Positions 50,243-63,164 are shown, numbered from the stretch's first letter. The stretch: 64,000 nt of DNA from Thunnus maccoyii (GCF_910596095.1 NC_056544.1:10215155-10279154), one strand, 5' to 3'. The notes: generated by a model from the letters alone, not told the origin. Program-made: numbers and translations.

Positions 50243-52858
50243 ATGTCGTGGACTGCTTCATCTGATTATTTCGCTGCCGAGTGTCTGGTATCGATATCTA
50301 GCGGTCCTGTGCTGCACAGACCCACCCCGGTCGCCCCCGCCAGCCAGTCGGCCACGGTGGGCCTGCTCCCCGGGGAGCCCGACGGGTCGAGCGAGGACAG
50401 GGAGGTGCGGGAGACTCTGCGGCTGGAGGGGGCGAACATGATGGCGGTGGCCGGTATCCTCACCGACCTGCACGGCAAGTTCCGCCCGATGTCGGCCTAC
50501 TCGGAGAGCAGCAACTCCTCGTGTGGTGGGGAGAGCGGTTACACCACGTTGTCCGACCCGACTACCCCAACCATGACCCCCTCCGCCACCCCGGTCCCCG
50601 GACAGCAGCAGCAACAGCAGCAGCTGAGGGGGGGAGGAGGAGGAGGAGGAGGCGTGGGGGCCCCGCGGTCCCCGGTGAAGCGACATCAGTGCACGTTTGA
50701 CGGATGCGACAGAGTTTACGGGAAGTCGTCCCACCTGAAGGCGCACATCCGGACACACACAGGTATGAAGACAACAACAATATGGTTGCATCAGCACTTC
50801 ATATGTTGTGTACATTAATGTCTGACCCCAACTAAACTTTGTGCATAACTTCTGCTCACTTGGTGCCATGCACGTCCTTACAGTCACTGCCATTATATCG
50901 AGTAAATATGGGAAGTGTTGTGTTCTTTTGTACTTTGGGGGATTACGCACTAGTAGCGTGGTGGTGCGTATTTCTTCCTTGGTCCGATAATGTGGCCCAA
51001 ACAAAGGGGGAAATACAGAAACTCCCCTTTAGAGACTCTGACAAAGAAGTAAACTAACAAAAGAACTGGGCTGGACGTTAAAACCGGTGACGAAGGTCTT
51101 CCTCTCGACTGGATTTGCATATGAAATGAACGTAAGATGAAACCGTAGCGTCGACAGAGGAGAGTTCATTGTCGGACGCAGCCTATCCTGTTGATGGCAG
51201 CAGTCAGTGCTTGATGTTTTGGTATTTAGTTTTTTTTTTTTTTTTCTCTGGGAATCACCTCCCTTCCCTGGCGTCCACTGACAGGTTGTTATGTGCTCTA
51301 TTGTCTGCAATGTGTAACTCACTGATAAAACGGCCAAGAAGTGCTGCAGAGAGAGGGGCGTCCGATAATGGATGCGTTACCCCTATGTCTCATAATTACA
51401 CATTTTTTTAATCACCGTTTTGTAAGTGTGAACTTTCAGTCGTCTGTTGGTACTATGTAAAAGGATACAGGTGGTTGAAAATTGGCAAATTCGTCAAAAT
51501 GATACCGAAACTCTACTACTGAGTTGAAATGTGCATGCCATTTTTTTCAATTCGCAAAATGAGGGGAATCGGTGTGTTCAGGTCATGGAGCAGGCGCAAA
51601 CGGATTAAGGACAGGAAACGGCTCAAAGAAACTGTGGTGGGAACGCCCACAAAGAGTTCTGCAACAACAACGTGGCCTGGCTTTGTGATCTTGAAAATGG
51701 CACCGAGCATCCTACTCGCTTATCCCGGGTTGACTCATGTTGACTGTAGGCGATTAAGGATAGTAGTAGCTTAGGAAGACTAATCTGGAGTATCTAAATC
51801 CCAGATATGTTTTGTCACGTACAGAGTTTAATATTTTGTCCACTTAAATTCCATAAAAGTACTGCAGACAGTAGATTTGTGTCACTAAATTGGTGTATAA
51901 TGTGCTCAGCTGAAGCTGAAGTTTGCTGTAGGGGTGCAGCCACACATTGCCAACCAGCATTTACAAACAAAAACTGATAAGCAATGAAAACCCATCCTGT
52001 CCTTCATAGTTCTGTTGAAAGCCACTTATTATATTGGCTTTAAGGAAAATCTTTTACTATAAAATGCTTGCACAAAGTCAGAGGCCATTTTGTTGAAATA
52101 ATGAAAATAAATCACTATTATTGTTGGAACAGTTGAGCCAGACTCTTGGTTTTTATTTATAGACATATTACAATGAAAGAAAAAAGGGCTGCACAGCTGT
52201 TGCACACACACAAATGCACAAATTAGAGCTGAAATGATCAGTCAATTAATTGATTAGTGGATTGATACCAAATTAATCTGCAACTATTTTGATAATCGAT
52301 CAATGAAGTGATTTTTGTAAAGCCCCATATTCCCTCATTTCAGCTTCTCAAATTTGAGGGGTTGCTGCTTCTCGTTGTCTTATGTGATACTAAATTGAAT
52401 ATTTTGGAGTTTTAGACTGTTGATTGGACAGAACGAGCTATTTAGATGTCACCTTTGGCTTTAGTGAGGTTACCAAACGATTAATCAATAATGAAAATAA
52501 TTAGAAATATTTGCTGCTGTTTAATCAGTGTTCCGCACTGATGCAACGCTATGTTATTGATAAGTGATATGATGCTTAATGGTTCTCGCTGCTCTTCTGT
52601 CTCCATGCTGCAGGTGAGAGGCCTTTCCCATGCACCTGGCCCGACTGTGAGAAGAAGTTCGCCCGCTCCGATGAGCTGGCCCGTCACACCCGCACCCACA
52701 CAGGGGAGAAACGCTTCCTGTGCCCATTGTGCGATAAACGCTTCATGCGAAGTGACCATCTGATTAAGCACGCCCGCCGCCATCCTGACTTCCAGCCCTC
52801 CATGTTGGGACGCAGCAAGGGCACATCCTCCTCTCCCAGCCCAGCCATACACCATTAA
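50243..52858 (+). CDS. Krüppel-like transcription factor, BTEB subgroup (KLF9/13/14/16)
   Basis: Two exons, 50243-50762 and 52614-52858, phase 1 junction, 254 aa. The N-terminus [14 protein letters not shown] matches the Sin3-interacting motif of the BTEB group. Then come a linker with Q7 and G8 runs (near 50606-50650) and three C2H2 zinc fingers at the C-terminus, split by the intron after the first finger ([31 protein letters not shown]) and joined by TGE(R/K) linkers. These nuclear proteins bind GC/CACCC boxes and often repress through Sin3[19 protein letters not shown] and ARRHPDF lean to KLF16/14; [11 protein letters not shown] leans to KLF13/9. I cannot settle the paralogue. Confidence 0.93.
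52226..52512. mobile_element. MITE in the KLF intron
   Basis: A common fish element: it starts 'agctgaaatgatcagtcaatta', has an internal 'aactattttgataatcgat' and 'cagcttctcaaatttgagg' block, and ends with 'cgattaatcaataatgaaaat'. The ends are roughly inverted. No coding capacity. Confidence 0.6.
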
Positions 52859-53109
52859 GATGGTCTGGCTCGGGGGGCAGGGTTTCCTGCGTACTGGGGT
52901 CGACAGGAGCACAGAAGGTCATAGTGGTTTCAAGTTAACCAGCTACAATCAGATCCACTGATTAGGATTTAGCATTGCTGTGTTGTACTCTACAATGTGC
53001 ACATACACACACGTACACAAGCCAACACACACAGAGCTGGATGTGAGGGGGAAGTAGCCTCATCTCTCCATCCACACAGATGAGTCATGTGACCACTATC
53101 CACCTGCTC

Positions 53110-53934
53110 AACATAACTAGGGTTGGGTACTGAAAACCGGTACTGAATTGGAACCGGCTCCGAATCCATAAGAACTGCGGATTTGATAAGAAATGTGCTT
53201 TTCGATTCCACTTATCGATTCCTGAATGTAAGGTTTGGATGTATTGCACTTCCATTTAACATCAACAATTACACGTGTATCAAAGCGCGTGTGAAGTGTT
53301 TACAATATGGCGGATTGGACCTAGCTTTCTAAAGTATGGCTAAGCTTCACAAAAAAATAGTAATAATACAGTGAAATGTAATCACTGCATCAGTAAATAT
53401 GCGTCAGGGAGGAAAGTCTGGCTAACTTGGCAATATATTTACTACAGAATGGTATTATAATGCAGTATTTTTATGTCCAAGGTCTGAAAATTTCTTTACA
53501 GATAAAATAACCAGTCTGTTTTTGGTAAATCTGCTGAATGAAATACCTGACAAACAAAGGTATTTCACCACATTGATGTAAAAGTCCTGTAAAACCAATA
53601 TTGCCGTAAAGCAGTCCTGCTCACTGATTTGAAACGATGCCTAATACAACCACGTATAAGGCCAGAGAGCGAAAACGAATGTAAAACGGCATCCATTCTT
53701 CTTTTAAATGACACAACAGAGAATATTAATATTTTTCTTTATCTTATAACCAAAAAGAATTGCAGCATACCTTGTCATTTGTGACAGATGTTTACAGTAG
53801 AACAAATCTACTGAAAATAAATGTGGTTTTTGTTTTCAACACATTTTGGTTTCTGTTCTCACTCAGGATTCGATAAGAGTTGGAATCAACAAGCAGATTT
53901 GAATTGATAAAACTGACCCAACCCTAAACATAAC
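53110..53934. mobile_element. Non-autonomous hAT-type transposon with 8-bp target duplication
   Basis: The element is 53118-53926 (809 bp). It starts TAGGGTTGGGT and ends ACCCAACCCTA, an 11-bp perfect inverted repeat fitting the hAT consensus end. It is flanked by the exact 8-bp direct repeat AACATAAC at 53110-53117 and 53927-53934. Subterminal inverted blocks (cttatcgattcc; gattcgataag) support it. It has no transposase and sits in the predicted KLF 3'UTR. Confidence 0.88.
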
Positions 53935-54934
53935 CTCGTTTTCTCAAACTGAAAACACTTTCACAAATTGCAGGGATTTTTCACGTTTTCTGTAAAAATC
54001 AGCACACCCATCATCAGCCAAAACTCCTCAGTTCTTGTGGTTAATTTGTAGATTGTTGTTGAGTACCATTTATTTACCATGAGTAGCACAATATTGTGAT
54101 GTTAGGTAGCGAGGCAGTGACTAGAAGCTTTTTTTTAGCTTTCTTTGGTTTTTTTTTTTTTTTTTTAGCTTTGCAGATTCCATATTCTTCAAGTTTTAGT
54201 GGTGACACATTCCTTCATTTTTTTATTGCATTAGTAAACATCATCATTGAGGCGATATTTGTCGATTTTTTTCTTGTATATCCAATATAACTATAGATCA
54301 AATATTAATTTTGCCAGAAAGTGGATCAAGCTTCACTGTAGAAGAGCTGTTTGCACGCCATCCTTAAGTCTAGATCAGTTATCACTCATGAAATGCTGAC
54401 ATATAATACACAGTACTATTATGTCTAATACTGATGCAAATGTATATAAGCTTTAAGCTTTTAATGTAGAGAAAAATCGTAATGCTACTAGCAGCAGAAT
54501 TAATACTGAATTGTAGTCCTTATATTAGGGGTAACAGTATACGCTTGATAGGATGGCATTGCCTGTGAGTGTCGGTGTGTATGTTTGTTTTTTTTAGTAT
54601 GCGTTTTTGTTAGCGACAGAACTTGGAAAAGTGTGTATGTGATATCAAAAATATTTGGGGGAAAAAAAGATGACACAAGCTTGATTTTCAGCCTGCTGCC
54701 TTCAGAGTAAAAACTCGCTCACTCTTCAGGGGTGTGGAGCTTGACAGCAGAGCGCATTTCAGCATCTTTTACACAGTTTCAGCAGCAGAGAAACCAGAGT
54801 CTTACATGAAGCGTTCATGTGATAGTGCTGAGTAATAAAAATAATTCCAATTATATCAATCATAATCATTATGGGTAAAAATATTCGAGTAAACAGAACA
54901 TTGTCAGCCTGCTGCTATTCATGAAAGCTAATAC

Positions 54935-55165
54935 CAGTGGACATTTTATTTTAGTGGATATTTATGACCTTTTGTAGCAGGAAAAACAGGTGTAACTAAT
55001 AACATTAACGATGGTTGTATTCTATGTTGGCGTGTCATTGAACCAACATGCACAATATCAGGCCGCTGTCACTCCTAAGTAGAACGCAGCCATTAATAAT
55101 GTTATTAGTTAAACCTGTGTGAAAATCAAAACGTCTGCTGTGATAAATATGTCACTATTTTGGTG
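54935..55165. mobile_element. Palindromic MITE
   Basis: The left part (about 54950-55014, with 'caggtgtaactaataacatta') and right part (about 55088-55153, with 'taatgttattagttaaacctg') are imperfect inverted copies around a roughly 70-bp centre. Related half-copies lie at 29.6 kb and 45.3 kb. Confidence 0.65.
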
Positions 55166-57197
55166 GAAGTTTTGAACATTTCAGCAATCTGGCACCCAAA
55201 TATTCCTATCTTGCCAGAAAAAAAAAGTAACAGTCATGTATTTCAGGAAGAATCACTCAAAAAGATAACATTGAAATCAAGCAAACCTCAAGTAATTTAG
55301 ATATTTAACATCTATTCGAGTACATACAGTATCCAGGTCTGATTCTAGAGAGGTTGAATCTTTTTTTTTAATGTTTCCACACTGTTTGTCCAGCTCATGG
55401 ACATATTCCTTTATCTCAGTGAACAACACTTCTTCAGGAAACTCTGAAAGCCTTAAACTATGTCATAACTACTTTGCACCATGTTTACAGTTGGATCATT
55501 GTATAGGTATATATGGAGCCTCTTGCAGGCTCATTACAGATACTCATTATGCAATATGGCACTTTTTTCTTACAGGTGTATTCGGCTAAATAGTGTAATG
55601 GCTTGCACTGTTACTATACTTCTCCAAGTGAGCACTGTGGAACTTTGCTAATGTGTTGATAACCAATGGTTTGTAAAACTGCCTTTTGTCCAAGTGCTTT
55701 AGAAAGTGTGATAAAAAGAACTGGCTAGTTGTTGATTTGAATTCGTTCTTGTTGATTTTAGTGTTTGCTTAGTCATCCAGGCCATCTGTTGTTGTGGAAT
55801 TTGTGTATTTTTTTTTATTATTATTATTTTTCCAGACGGAACACAATTCAACGCTGTTCCCACATCTGTTGACATTGTTTCATCCACACTAAGATCGAAG
55901 AGAACGACTGCAGATGTCTTCCTCATTTATATGTCAAACCACCAGTAGTCCATCTTCATATATCTTTTCACTGTTGGGTATTTTAATGGGAGCTGTACTC
56001 ATCCGAGTGAATGCAATGCTTTGAAATTTGTACCGGTTCCTCTCCAGAGGTCTGATCTGTTGACAGTTTTTGGTTGCTGCTGGCAGTAACCTTGAACGCA
56101 TGGACTGTTTAACAAATGAACTCACACAATGTACCTGTTTTCTACGTTTTCAAATGGAAATCTTTTCCTTCCATCTCTTCTCACAAATGGAAGTGTCTTC
56201 TCACACAGACTCTTTCCGGGTCTCAAAGCTATAATATCACAATAAGAACATACCTCACACTTTTTTCCCGCGGTGTCTGTACAAAATCCATCCAAACCTG
56301 TCTTTCAGAAATTCTTATAAAGCCATTGAGCCTTGGATTTCAGAAATATGTAATTATCAGCTGCACCTAGATGGTCTGTTATGTACCCTTGTCCTTATCT
56401 TGTCTTTATGCAACATCACTACTACCTGTGTAACAGAATTCCTTTCCCCTGCCTCAATGAAGTTCTGTTGTTAATAGATGGTGGTAAATGAATCTACTGG
56501 ATAAATCTTGCACCAACAGCCCCTGTCTTTAAATTCCAGCAGGACTTGGTCACCAAGGGAAAGAGTCTCTGCTGGATGGGACAGAGGCTTTAAAAGGGGT
56601 ATTGAAATGTAAAGCAAAAATGTAAAGATATGTAAAGGTTGTCACTTCACTGCAGATATCGATTGAAAGAGCTCAGTCCAAATCTATTTGTTCATATCAC
56701 TGAATGTGGCTTGATGACAGACGAGCATTATCCACTTTGGATTTAATTTTTATTGCGCTGCCTCGCTGAGAAAAATGGCGATAATTTCTCTTGTCACCAC
56801 ACTAATTCAGATATGCACATTGTACAGAAACGGATGTTTTTTAAATTGATGCCTAATTTTTACATTAATGTAATTTTTTAATCCTCTTATCAAAGCTTTA
56901 GTTAAGGAAAATAGGAGGAACTGTGGAACTAAATAATTGCTGCAACAAGCTGTTTTGATATTTATATTCTCAGGTGTCTTAAATTTTGAGCATTGGGAGT
57001 TTCAATATTTCCTGTGCAACACCGAAGTACAAGCATGTTTTATTTTCTTTTGTTATGCTGATTAATTTATTACAAAAAAACGTATCATTTGTGTGGTTTA
57101 ATTATTCTTTTCATAACTCATTTTGTGATATGGAACAGTACTAATATTAAATGGTTCCATTGTTTGCTTGACATGAAAATACCAGTGCTTTTTGAAA

Positions 57198-57203
57198 AAT
57201 AAA
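57198..57203 (+). terminator. Candidate distal poly(A) signal of the KLF gene
   Basis: AATAAA after 4.3 kb of gene-free sequence downstream of the KLF stop. BTEB-group genes often have 3'UTRs of several kilobases. Apart from the two MITEs, 52859-57200 holds no coding sequence I can support. Confidence 0.4.
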
Positions 57204-57604
57204 AATCCTTAAGTTGGTTGCTGTGTTCATCTCTTTTTTTGTGGGAGTTTCTTCTGCTCGCTGATGGTGGACTACAAGCACACATTTATTTGAGGAGTTT
57301 AAAGTGGCTTAGCTGAATCTCAAATATGAGTTACGATTCTAAACACATGATTTAAATAGCATGATGCATCTTCCATTGTTAAAACATCCTATAATGTACC
57401 CAGGTTGTATTAGCCTGTATTAGCTTTAACAGGATGTCAGTGTCTGGCAGAGCTTATTGAAGTCTCCATTTTAGGATTGTCTCTCTGGTTCTGATTTCTC
57501 CTAATCTACCCAAAAGGGTAGATGCACATTAATATATATTTCTCTTCACCCTTTATTTCTTCCCTATGACAGTGTATTGCTGCCACCATGACAAAAATAT
57601 TGAT

Positions 57605-57785
57605 TGGTTTCCCATTTTAACAAGATCCTTTTTACATTATAACAATATTTTTCATGTTATGACAAATTTTCCACTTTCACAAGAAAACATTTCTTGTTTT
57701 AACAATACATTTAAACTTCTTATAGTGTTATAATGTGAAAAATATCCTGTTAAAAGAGAAACTTCTCATTTCAACAAGAAACCAA
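57605..57785. repeat. Imperfect inverted repeat, MITE-like
   Basis: 'ttaacaagatcc...acattataaca.tatttttca' near 57616-57655 is mirrored by 'tgttataatgtgaaaaatatcctgttaaaa' near 57725-57755. A small non-coding palindrome; family unknown. Confidence 0.45.
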
Positions 57786-58018
57786 GCTTTTTTTGGTTGG
57801 ACCAGCCCAATAACCAGGTTGTCCATGACTGAGTCACTGAGTGATGATGTTACACCATTGGTCGGCCGGTATTGGAGTTTCATGGAAGCCAATGTGATGG
57901 AAAAAAAGATGCTGTGCTTCATTATAGTGAGAAACTTCTGATAATAATAATGACTATACGACTACAGTAAATAATGACTTAGACTCTCGAAATTGAGAAA
58001 ACTACAACTGTGGTCCCA

Positions 58019-58087
58019 AAAATGGCCACCATGTGAATATGGTCTATTTGCCGCATGGATGGACCATATTCACACAGTGGCCATTTT
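58019..58087. repeat. Long hairpin palindrome with a third arm copy nearby
   Basis: The arm at 58019-58044 (AAATGGCCACCATGTGAATA...) is inverted at 58062-58087 around a 17-bp loop. The pair is bracketed by direct repeats of 'aactacaactgtgg' (about 58000 and 58099). A further direct copy of the arm is at 58230-58256. Confidence 0.8.
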
Positions 58088-58264
58088 CCTCCTGTAAAAC
58101 TACAACTGTGGGTCTATGTAACACTTATCACTTCAATTTTACATATAAAAAATGAAGTTCAAGCGACCATCTCTCCATTCTCAGACAGTTTTACTTGACA
58201 GCTTCCCACCCTGAGCATGACGTGAGAGGAAAATGGCCACCATGTGAATATGGTCCATTGGCTG

Positions 58265-58640
58265 CATAGATGTATTATAAGAGCTGGATACGGCTCCGCT
58301 GCTCAACCTTCCAGCCAATTTTTCCCAGTTGTACATCTGTCAAACTTCTGACAGGACACCTCCAACTGCAAACAAGCTTAATTATGACTCTTCCTATCAT
58401 AAATTTTTGATCCATAGAGGTTTTATATTTGTAAAAGTCTATGGGCCAAGCAGGAACTTGAGGGCAGGGCAAGCGAGAGAAACACCACTGCACATATTCA
58501 GTGGGCCGCACAATGCGGAGGCAAACCTGGCTAGCAAAAGCTAGAAACTTTTTTTGGCGTATGTGCCAGGCGAGCAATTTTTATTAGACTGAATGGATGC
58601 CATTTTCAGTCTGGTATCCAGCTCCTATAATACATCCATG
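58265..58640. mobile_element. MITE with 26-bp terminal inverted repeats
   Basis: Left end CATAGATGTATTATAAGAGC... (58265-58290) and right end, reverse-complemented CATGGATGTATTATAGGAGC... (58615-58640), differ at 2 of 26 positions. Non-coding interior; no target duplication established. Confidence 0.75.
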
Positions 58641-60379
58641 ATTGACTGTTGCTCTTTCAAAATGAATCAGTGTAAGATGATGGAAGCGGATGACTCTCTG
58701 GCTGACAGCAATGTCAGCAGCCAGTGGGAGAGATAAACATGCGTTTGGATTTTATAATTGAACTTATACCAGGACGCAAGCTTTTTATCCCTCTGATGTT
58801 TTCACATCACAAACAATGAACAACAGCATTAAAACATGAGTCTTGCAGGTAAAACTTGACTCATGTAACTGTTATATCAGTTCAGTGTGGGGCGGCTGCT
58901 GTGCAGGTGCGCTTGATCTGACTGTAACTGCAGTAACCAGGTGGAGATAAGCCTCCTGAATTTGCACCCAAAATGATGTCAAAACTTTCATTTACAGTTT
59001 CTACCACAGCCTCCATGATCATCGACCAGGAAAGAGGCAGAAAAAAGGAGCATAGAGGCATGAGGGAGAGCACACAGTTAAAGCACCGCAAACAACAATC
59101 ACTGACAAAACACTCAATGCAGAGTGAAAAACAAAGACATCTGCAGAGTGAAACAGATGAAAGAGCAGGGGGAGTTAACAGATAATTAGAGTAGTTATAA
59201 TTAAAATTAAAATAAGTTCTCTTTCAAATCAAACACCCCAAGATATAAGTGATATGCTACTTCAGTACACTCTAAAAAATCTAAAAACTCTAAAATTGCA
59301 GATGAGCATTTCATATAATTATTCACATTATATACACTACCACTGACTATCCCTGTAACACATTGGCCACAATTTTGCACATTGACCATACATGGTCCAG
59401 CCATATACTAGGTTTTGACGTAGTCTTGTTTTTGTCTCGGTGGCAGCAATACACTTCCATACTTGCCTGTAGATAATAAGCACAATCACTGAGGAAACAG
59501 GTGTACTTCTGGGCATTTATCACTTAAAATTTGTTTGATGTTGATCAGTTATTTCATGGAATCTATTAGTCCTGAAGAAATCTTACTTTTGGGGGGACAC
59601 ATGCACTGTTATTTGCTTGTCTGTCTTGACAGGTGGTCTGGCTGTGCAGAGCCTGGATTAACTCCCAGGCAACTGCCCTGGGGCCCCACAGCTTCAGGCT
59701 TACTATTGGTCAACTGGTTTGTGCTAATTTAATTGAAAATTTGCACCAATAAAAGCTAGCATCAACTGACATGATACTGACGCTTTGAGGTGTGCTAATA
59801 TGTAAGTCATGGGATATGTTATGGCTTTTGCTGTTTCTGCGTCATTTAATGTAGGCTGCTGAACAAAACCACTTCTGCCAATAATGTCATACAGACATAA
59901 TTACCCATCAAATTTTACAAAAGCCAAATGACAGAATAAAACCTTTAAATGGTGGCTCACCCAAAGAATTAAATGGTTCACCATCTCTGGAGAGGAATGA
60001 CCCACAATTCTAAGGAGGAATATGTTGTCTGAGACCTATAACACAACAATAACATCAGGTAGGACAACACAGTCCATGCTAAGAACAGACGTGTTTTGTT
60101 CATTTCTGCATTGTCCTCTGTTATGCAAAAAAGGGATGCATTTCACAACCTGGTCACTCACTTCTCCACTTTTTGTCCATTCCCTGTGAGACCCAGAGAA
60201 CCACACTATAACAGACAATGTAGCATTAATATTTTAGAAAACCTTGAGAAGGCATTAAAAAATCATAAAGGGAGGAAATTTAAATCTATCACCATGTTTT
60301 CTTGAGCCAGCTTTGTGACTCGATAACTGCCTGGAATTCAACAGACATGCTCTAATACAACCCAGCGGGTAGCTCCCGG

Positions 60380-61140
60380 TTTGAAAAGTGAAGCCAAGGC
60401 AGAAGTGCCTTAAACCTGCATTCTTTCTAATGGCTGACAGGGAGCGACTTCACTGGCTGCAAAAAGAAGTCCGATTGTATGGAAGTCTATGAGAAAATGA
60501 CCCTACTTTTCACTGGATTTATGATCCCAGTAAACACTTTCCTAATGAGTTTATGGTCTCAAAAGTTTTCTTCAATGCATTATGATGTTCATTTTGTAAA
60601 TTATGGCCCCATTTAGGGTGAAATAGCTTTAGGATGTGGCTACGTTGTGATTAACAAGTTACCACGGCGACAAAGTTGATTACTTAACATAATCATGGAG
60701 TAACTCCAGCTTCACACTGTGTTTTCAGTTCATTTAAGTTAATTGTAACATTTTGGTCACCTAAAAAAGTCTTGTTCAGTGTTTGGTTGTGATAAAAAAA
60801 GATCCTCTAAGGAATCGGATGTTCAGTTTTTCCACTGAGTACATTTTGTTTTAATGGTTTTAGACCTGTTTTTCACTAGGGGAAATTAGCATTAGCATTA
60901 TCACTGTTAACCACAGATTGTAAATGCACCATGCTAACCAAGCTAGCAGCTAGCGCTATGGTCAGCTCCACTCTCTCATCCAAATACGGTCACTTCTGGC
61001 TCCAAAAATCAAACATGGTGACGGTCAAATCCAAGATGGCGATGGTCAAATTGAGTCTTCAGAACTGCAGTCCACAAACCAATGGGTGATGTCATGGTGA
61101 TTGCGTCCATATTTTTTTTTACAGTCATGAATATAACTCT
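60380..61140. repeat. Composite dispersed fish repeat
   Basis: Two blocks often seen together in percomorph introns: one around 'cactggctgcaaaaagaagtc' and 'gaagtctatgagaaaatgaccctac' (60440-60510), and one around 'cagtccacaaaccaatgggtgatgtca' (61067-61095). No ORF. The stretches 58650-60380 and 61140-61890 hold nothing else I can name. Confidence 0.6.
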
Positions 61141-61893
61141 TAATTTGTGATATATATAAGTATAGGGTAAACATTTCTGCTTTACAAACACCGCTCTAAC
61201 TGTCATTACAGTTTCCTGTCATAATTATTCCTCCTGTTCATACTAGCCATTAGAAGATCCCTTCAAAATGCACTCACAATGTAAGTGATGGGGCCCAAAA
61301 TCCACCAGCCTCCTTCTGTACAAACATTTATGTAAAAGTCTCATATTGTAGAAAGGGAGATTTCCATTTCTTTTTTGATTATAAAGAAGATCTAGGTGCT
61401 ATATGAATACTGTGAAAGTATCAAAACGCTCATTCCTCAGAAACTGTGCCTTTAAACAAGTTGTTTTGACTTCCATAAGGTTGTGATGTCACAACTATAC
61501 GCTAGTGTTTGCCTTGGAGGGGCGGCCTGGGTGTTTCAAGACCTGTATCACCTGTCGGGGTTCATTTCGCAATAATGACCACATGCTGTACATTATCCCG
61601 CTTATGACACGGCTATTTACTAAAGAACTGAATAATTTGAGACAAAATTTTGATTAAAAAATGATTTTATTAATTTAAAAATGATTTTATTGCTTCCACT
61701 AAAAAAAGTAGTTCGTTAGATTCTATGGTTGGAACTGTGTTCATAGCAATTATAATTCACGTTAAACTGAACATTTCCATTGATGGTGTAATGAGACAAA
61801 GTGAATGAGACTTCTTTGGGAATACTGATCAGTTGTTGATCAGACAGTTGATCAGCACTGCATCCATAGCAACGGTCTCTTATTCAGAAATAA

Positions 61894-63090
61894 CAGACCG
61901 TTATAACCACGGCCCTCTTGGAAACGTGTGAGAGTGAGCTGAGGGTCCTCTCCAGAGACTATGACAACCTCCAGCTGGAGAGAGCAGAGCTACAACTCCA
62001 CTACATGAACAAGCTGAGAGCACAGAGGCAGGAGAAAAAGGCCCTGAGTCAAGAAATTTGCCAACTGACGAAAAAGCTTCATGAATGCAGACAATGTGAC
62101 CAGTGTTAAGAAGATCTCTACCTCCAAAATGGAGGCACCTGGTCAAACCCTGGAGGACAAGCGTTCAGTTGAATGCCTTAAGCTCGCCACTGAGCTTGAA
62201 ATGGAGAAAAAGCAGCGGGAGGTTCTCTCTCAACAAATCCTGGAGCTCAACCAGCAGCTCCAGATGGAGAGGGACTTGAGGGCCAAGGAAGAGGCCAAAG
62301 CAAGTGAGGCTGTTGAGAGAGCAGATGAACTTGTCCAAAAACTGGATGAGCTGCAAAACGTCTACAATGAGGCCTCAGTTAAAACCCAGGCGCTTGAGGA
62401 TGAGCTCAAAGTAAAGGTAGAAGGCCTCCAGCAAGAAATTGTGGACCTGAACCAACTCCTTCAGAAGGAAAAAGAATTGAGGGCTCAGGCAGAGGCTGAC
62501 AAGTATGAGGCAGTCAAGATTGCAGAGGCACTTTGCAAAGAACTAGAGGATATGCAAAGTGTTGTCAAATCCTCAAAAAGGCTCTCTGACAATGCCTTGC
62601 AGAAGCTCAACACGCTGGAGAAGAAAATTGAGAATGTGGCCAACAAGTGCATGGCAGAGAAGAAAGAAAGAGATGCTCTCCAACAGCAAATGGAGGAGCT
62701 ACTGCAGAGAGAAGGGGACTTGAGAGACCAGACTGAGACCGACAGCCTCAGGGATTTTGAGGCCTTGGAAGCTCTTTGCCAAGAATTGACGGAGCTGAAA
62801 AGTGTCTCAGAGGACCAGTCCACTCAAAGGCAGACTCTTTCCACCAGTCTGAACATGGACGAAAAGAAGCAGAAAGGCGCCTGTCATGATGTACTGGAGC
62901 TCATTCAAATGCTGAAAAAGAAATGGAGTTGAGGGCCCGGGCAGAAATGGACAAACTTGAGGCCATCGTGGTTGGGGTGGCACTTTGTCAAAAAATAGAG
63001 AGATGCAAGGTGTGCCCAAGGTCCAAGGAAAGTGAAAAAGGTCCCCAGCTACAACAGCGAGGGAAGTCAGGTGCAAATGAGCACCAATAA
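61894..63090 (+). pseudogene. Intronless coiled-coil protein copy with two frame breaks
   Basis: One continuous coding-like block with no introns. Frame 1 runs from about 61894 to 62109 with no ATG start, frame 2 from 62081 to 62932 (the longest piece, 283 codons), then frame 1 again to a stop at 63088-63090. The frames join into one heptad-rich Glu/Lys/Leu/Gln coiled coil with 4-5 degenerate repeats about 67-84 residues apart (LSQQILELNQ, LQQEIVDLNQ, LQQQMEELLQ, and so on, each followed by LRA.AE/LR..TE). I do not recognise the parent family. Missing start, no introns, compensating indels and a downstream AATAAA suggest a processed, decayed copy. A living gene with a sequencing error or missed introns is the alternative. 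Confidence 0.6.
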
Positions 63091-63164
63091 ACCCTGATAG
63101 GAGATGCCCTCTATTCTTTCTGCTTTTGTAAACTTAAAATGTACTTTTAACTTTGTTTTTGTTC

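Noticed and set aside
50258..51004. 248-codon minus-strand ORF
   Set aside because: It is antisense to KLF exon 1. The GC-rich coding sequence opens the reverse frame; low-complexity composition and no family resemblance.
57735..57941. 68-codon plus-strand ORF
   Set aside because: Lies in repeat-derived AT-rich sequence with an equal antisense ORF; no gene signals.
62485..62823. 112-codon minus-strand ORF
   Set aside because: Antisense shadow of the coiled-coil block.
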